Origin: Diphasiastrum complanatum
Lineage: Eukaryota > Streptophyta > Lycopodiopsida > Lycopodiales > Lycopodiaceae
Direction: 5' to 3'
DNA length: 64,000 nucleotides
Assembly: GCA_029204225.1 (NCBI GenBank)
Contig: CM055092.1
Location: forward strand, 28,433,859 to 28,497,858
Part shown: in pieces, positions 61,551 to 64,000 of the stretch
Numbering within the stretch: the first letter of the stretch is position 1
Layout: every line of letters begins with the position of its first letter
The notes under the pieces: model-generated
Databases searched by the model: none
What the model saw: the letters and a program-made list of their open reading frames with translations, nothing else
What the model was told of the DNA's origin: nothing
Program-made: the position numbers and the translations under genes

Positions 61551-62439
61551 GTGAGTACAATAGAAAGTGAATGCTTACTCAATAGATTCTAAGCTCTGAA
61601 TTTTGCTTGATATGAATGTGAGTCTTCAAGATCTCAAATCCTTTCGGTATAATGTGAAATTGTTGTGAAAGTTTGACAAACTAACTTGGAAGTTTTTTTT
61701 AACACAATTAAACTCCTTTTATAGTTGAGTTGCTGGATCATCTGTTATTTGGGTTGTATGATAGCAGTTTATGAGATTGTTGTTTCAACTTCAAGCTCAT
61801 TGGAAATTGTAACAATCGTAGTTTGTGCTTTTTGAATTTGATATGTACATTGGCATCATATTAGGAATGACTAGCACATTAATTTCCTTGAACATCCATA
61901 CATCATAGCTACCTTGAGATGTTGTTTTGTACTATTTTCAAGCTATGTATATATATATCTATCTATATATATGTTTAAACTTACATACACTTTTATGCAT
62001 ATATTATTGGTGGAACTTGCTAAATAATGATTGGACCCAATTGTTAGGCCTCAAACTAGCCAAGAAATCATAACCAATATTCTTACACTATGTGTCGATA
62101 ATCATGTGATGGTCTACAATTCAACTATTTTTGTGAAATAGAGCTTCATTAAAAACTCAAGGAACAATATATGCTCATAGATTTCCATATCATGAATCAT
62201 GATACATTTGATGAATCAATATTCACTATTTGATTTGGTTGGTAGAGAGGAATTATTTTTTCCACTCCCCACGCTCGTCGGCTAAGACAATGAAGATTGA
62301 ACATGCAAGAATACTGAGTTTTTTTTTTAACAAACTGATATCTCAGTCGTTTATTCCAACACACCGACAATGTATACAACCATTTGCAGTCTACCAATAT
62401 TTCTCTATTTGCCATACTATTTTCCTAATGGTAATGCCT
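61545..62439. other. Intergenic DNA with a fragment of the 52.46 kb repeat
   Basis: TATATATATGTTTAAACTTA and CATACACTTTTATGCATAT at about 61,962-62,005 match the AT-side end of the dispersed repeat at 52,462. No gene was recognised. Confidence 0.5.
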
Positions 62440-64000
62440 ATTGCCTAAAGACTGTGTATTAAAGGAAATAAAATCGCACCCCATAATTCCTAAACCCTAA
62501 TGCGGCTTATACGTAATCTTCACCCCTGAACCATTGATCTGTCTCTCACTCTCTTAATACAAGTTTTCATGTATTTGATTGTTTCCCAATGTTTGATATA
62601 AAACCTGATGGTTTTTTGTTCCAGTTTTTGCAGGTGTTGCATTTGCGGGAGTGATTCCATGACATGGACACTCCCGAGTGTGTGCGAAGCAACCCTTCAT
62701 ACATCACTCCGGAGGGTGAGAGCCAGTTTGCAAGAAGGACGAGGTTGAATAGGAAGCGACAAGCAGCACGTAGGGCGTTGTCACTTGCACCTGTAGTTCG
62801 TGTCGTTGAGGAGTCAACATGTTCGACCGCAAGTTTGGTTTCAAACTTGCAAAGTGTCGAGCACATAGTGACTGTTGGTGTCAGTGGTGTGGGTAGTTCA
62901 GGGGGGCTTGTCATGCCAGAGCACGTGCGTGGCAATGCCATGTATAGAATGCCGGAGTTGGAGTCTAGGTCGGAGAGGAAGAGTAGATTAGAGCGGAGGA
63001 GAAGAGCGAAGAGGAGGCTTCTCCCTCATGAGTTGGAGTAAGTTCAGCAAGGTGTTCATAGGGATGTAATTGATTCAGCCACCATTGCGAGTATTGATGA
63101 TGACACTCCTCTTGGAGTAGATGTTGGTTTGCCTGTGAGAGGGTTAAAGTTTGAGGAGGATGTTACACTGAGCAGTTTGGGAGTAGGGTCGATCACACAG
63201 GTCTGCTCACCTATGAGAGGAATAGAATCAAGAGAGGCGATTTTGTGGATGTCTTTAGGAGCAGATTCGACTTTTGTAGAGGTGGTTACACCCGAGGAGG
63301 TGCGTAACCACCCGTCATATAGAACACCTGAGGCCGAGTCTAGATCAGCTAGGACTAAAAGGTTGAGGCGTAGATACTATGTGAAGAGGAGGTTTTTAGG
63401 TAGGGGTGGTCCACCAGCATGCTGTGTTATGCCCGAGGAGGTGCGTAATCACCCATCATATAGGACTCCAGAGGCAGAGTCTAGATCAGCTAGAGCTAGA
63501 CAACAGGGGTGTAGATTTCAGGCGAAGAGGAGAGCTCTAGATAGGGTTGGTAGGTTATTTGAGGTGGGCTGATCGCCCCTGACTCCATCCCATCATGATT
63601 TGGGATGGATGGAGTTTGCATGTGGTTGTTGTTCGGCCTTGCGATGGAAAGCAGAAAGGAATAGTCGTTTCTGTTGCATGAAAGACAAGGTGCGTTTGCC
63701 TTTGATGCCATCACTGCCTTCTGAGCTATTTCGTTTGTACACGTCCTCTGATGACTCGGGAGCACATTTTAGGAAGAGCATTCAGAGTTATAATAACTCA
63801 TTGGCATTCGCATCTCTTGGGGTGAATCTAGATAGATCCATCTCCAACTCCGTAGGCGGTGCATACACGTTTCGAGTGTCTGGGTGGTTGTACCATCACA
63901 TTGGTGGTTTGTTGCCATCAGATAGGCCTTCCTTTTCGTAGATTTACTTCATGGATGGTGATGATTTGCAGATGGATCAAAGATCATCTCTGAACCCCAA
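62440..64000 (+). mobile_element. Helitron 2, 5' part, cut by the window edge
   Basis: It follows 46,110-47,620 closely from TCGCACCCCATAATTCCTAA onward, including the non-coding leader. The match begins slightly upstream, near 62,430. The Rep and helicase parts would lie beyond 64,000. Confidence 0.88.
62664..63941 (+). pseudogene. Helitron 2 N-terminal region with Arg-rich repeats
   Basis: The ATG at 62,664 opens MDTPECVRSNPSYITPEGES. A stop at 63,039-63,041 (TAA where copy 1 has Gln) and another at 63,570 break the frame. The four basic segments PEHVRGN..., PEEVRNHPSYRTPEAESRSAR and relatives are all present. The Cys cluster FACGCCSALRWKAER is intact here, where copy 1 has a stop. The frame goes on through LAFASLGVNLDRSISNSVGG and YTFRVSG to a TAG at 63,939. 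Confidence 0.83.

Overview
The window looks like intergenic DNA from a large, repeat-rich plant genome. A fern or another seed-free vascular plant is my best guess. The reasons are the PLS-type pentatricopeptide repeat (PPR) gene with near-identical 101-residue units, the intron-bearing plant genes (OSB, CLU/REC, BAHD, GH20), the mix of Copia, Gypsy, Helitron and Helentron debris, and the abundance of long (CT)n/(GA)n tracts. The species call is inference; nothing here is diagnostic by itself.

Layout. 0.8-2.0 kb: a deleted Copia fragment cut off by a (TC)50 tract. 3.25-3.67 kb: a solo-LTR-like repeat, inverted relative to 18.2-18.9 kb. 4.9-6.1 kb: an intact single-exon F-box gene whose start codon abuts a (GA)n tract. 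10.1-16.9 kb: an old minus-strand Copia element split by a younger plus-strand Copia (11,068-15,934) with LTRs, primer-binding site, polypurine tract and a GAAAG target duplication. 17-19 kb: GA and AT tracts, a minisatellite and LTR pieces. 20.2-21.4 kb: a broken coiled-coil, gag-like frame. 23.1-27.15 kb: a minus-strand Copia lacking integrase, with a triplicated primer-binding-site motif. 29.8-33.35 kb: two neighbouring minus-strand genes of presumed organellar function, a PPR gene with a broken C-terminus and a four-exon OSB-like gene with two PDF modules. 33.7-38.7 kb: a deleted Ty3/Gypsy chromovirus-like element carrying a nested 540-bp solo LTR. It sits just upstream of the OSB exons. 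39.5-40.1 kb: possible leader exons of an organelle-targeted protein. 41-43.2 kb: a Helentron (helicase plus endonuclease) remnant. 46.1-51.4 kb and 62.4-64 kb: two closely related Helitrons in the same direction. Between them lie broken minus-strand pieces of ordinary plant genes (an unrecognised frame, BAHD acyltransferase, CLU/REC, GH20 hexosaminidase) and a small intact frame of 108 residues.

Function. The only apparently intact host coding sequence of normal size is the F-box gene. The PPR and OSB genes may still be partly functional and would both act on organellar nucleic acids. Everything else is mobile-element sequence, simple repeats or gene debris. The most rewarding items are the nested Copia insertion that can be read across its target duplication, the exon-phase-consistent duplication of PDF modules, the Helentron endonuclease remnant, the Helitron N-terminal Arg-rich repeat module, a tRNA-derived SINE family with at least four members, and a 23-bp perfect hairpin.
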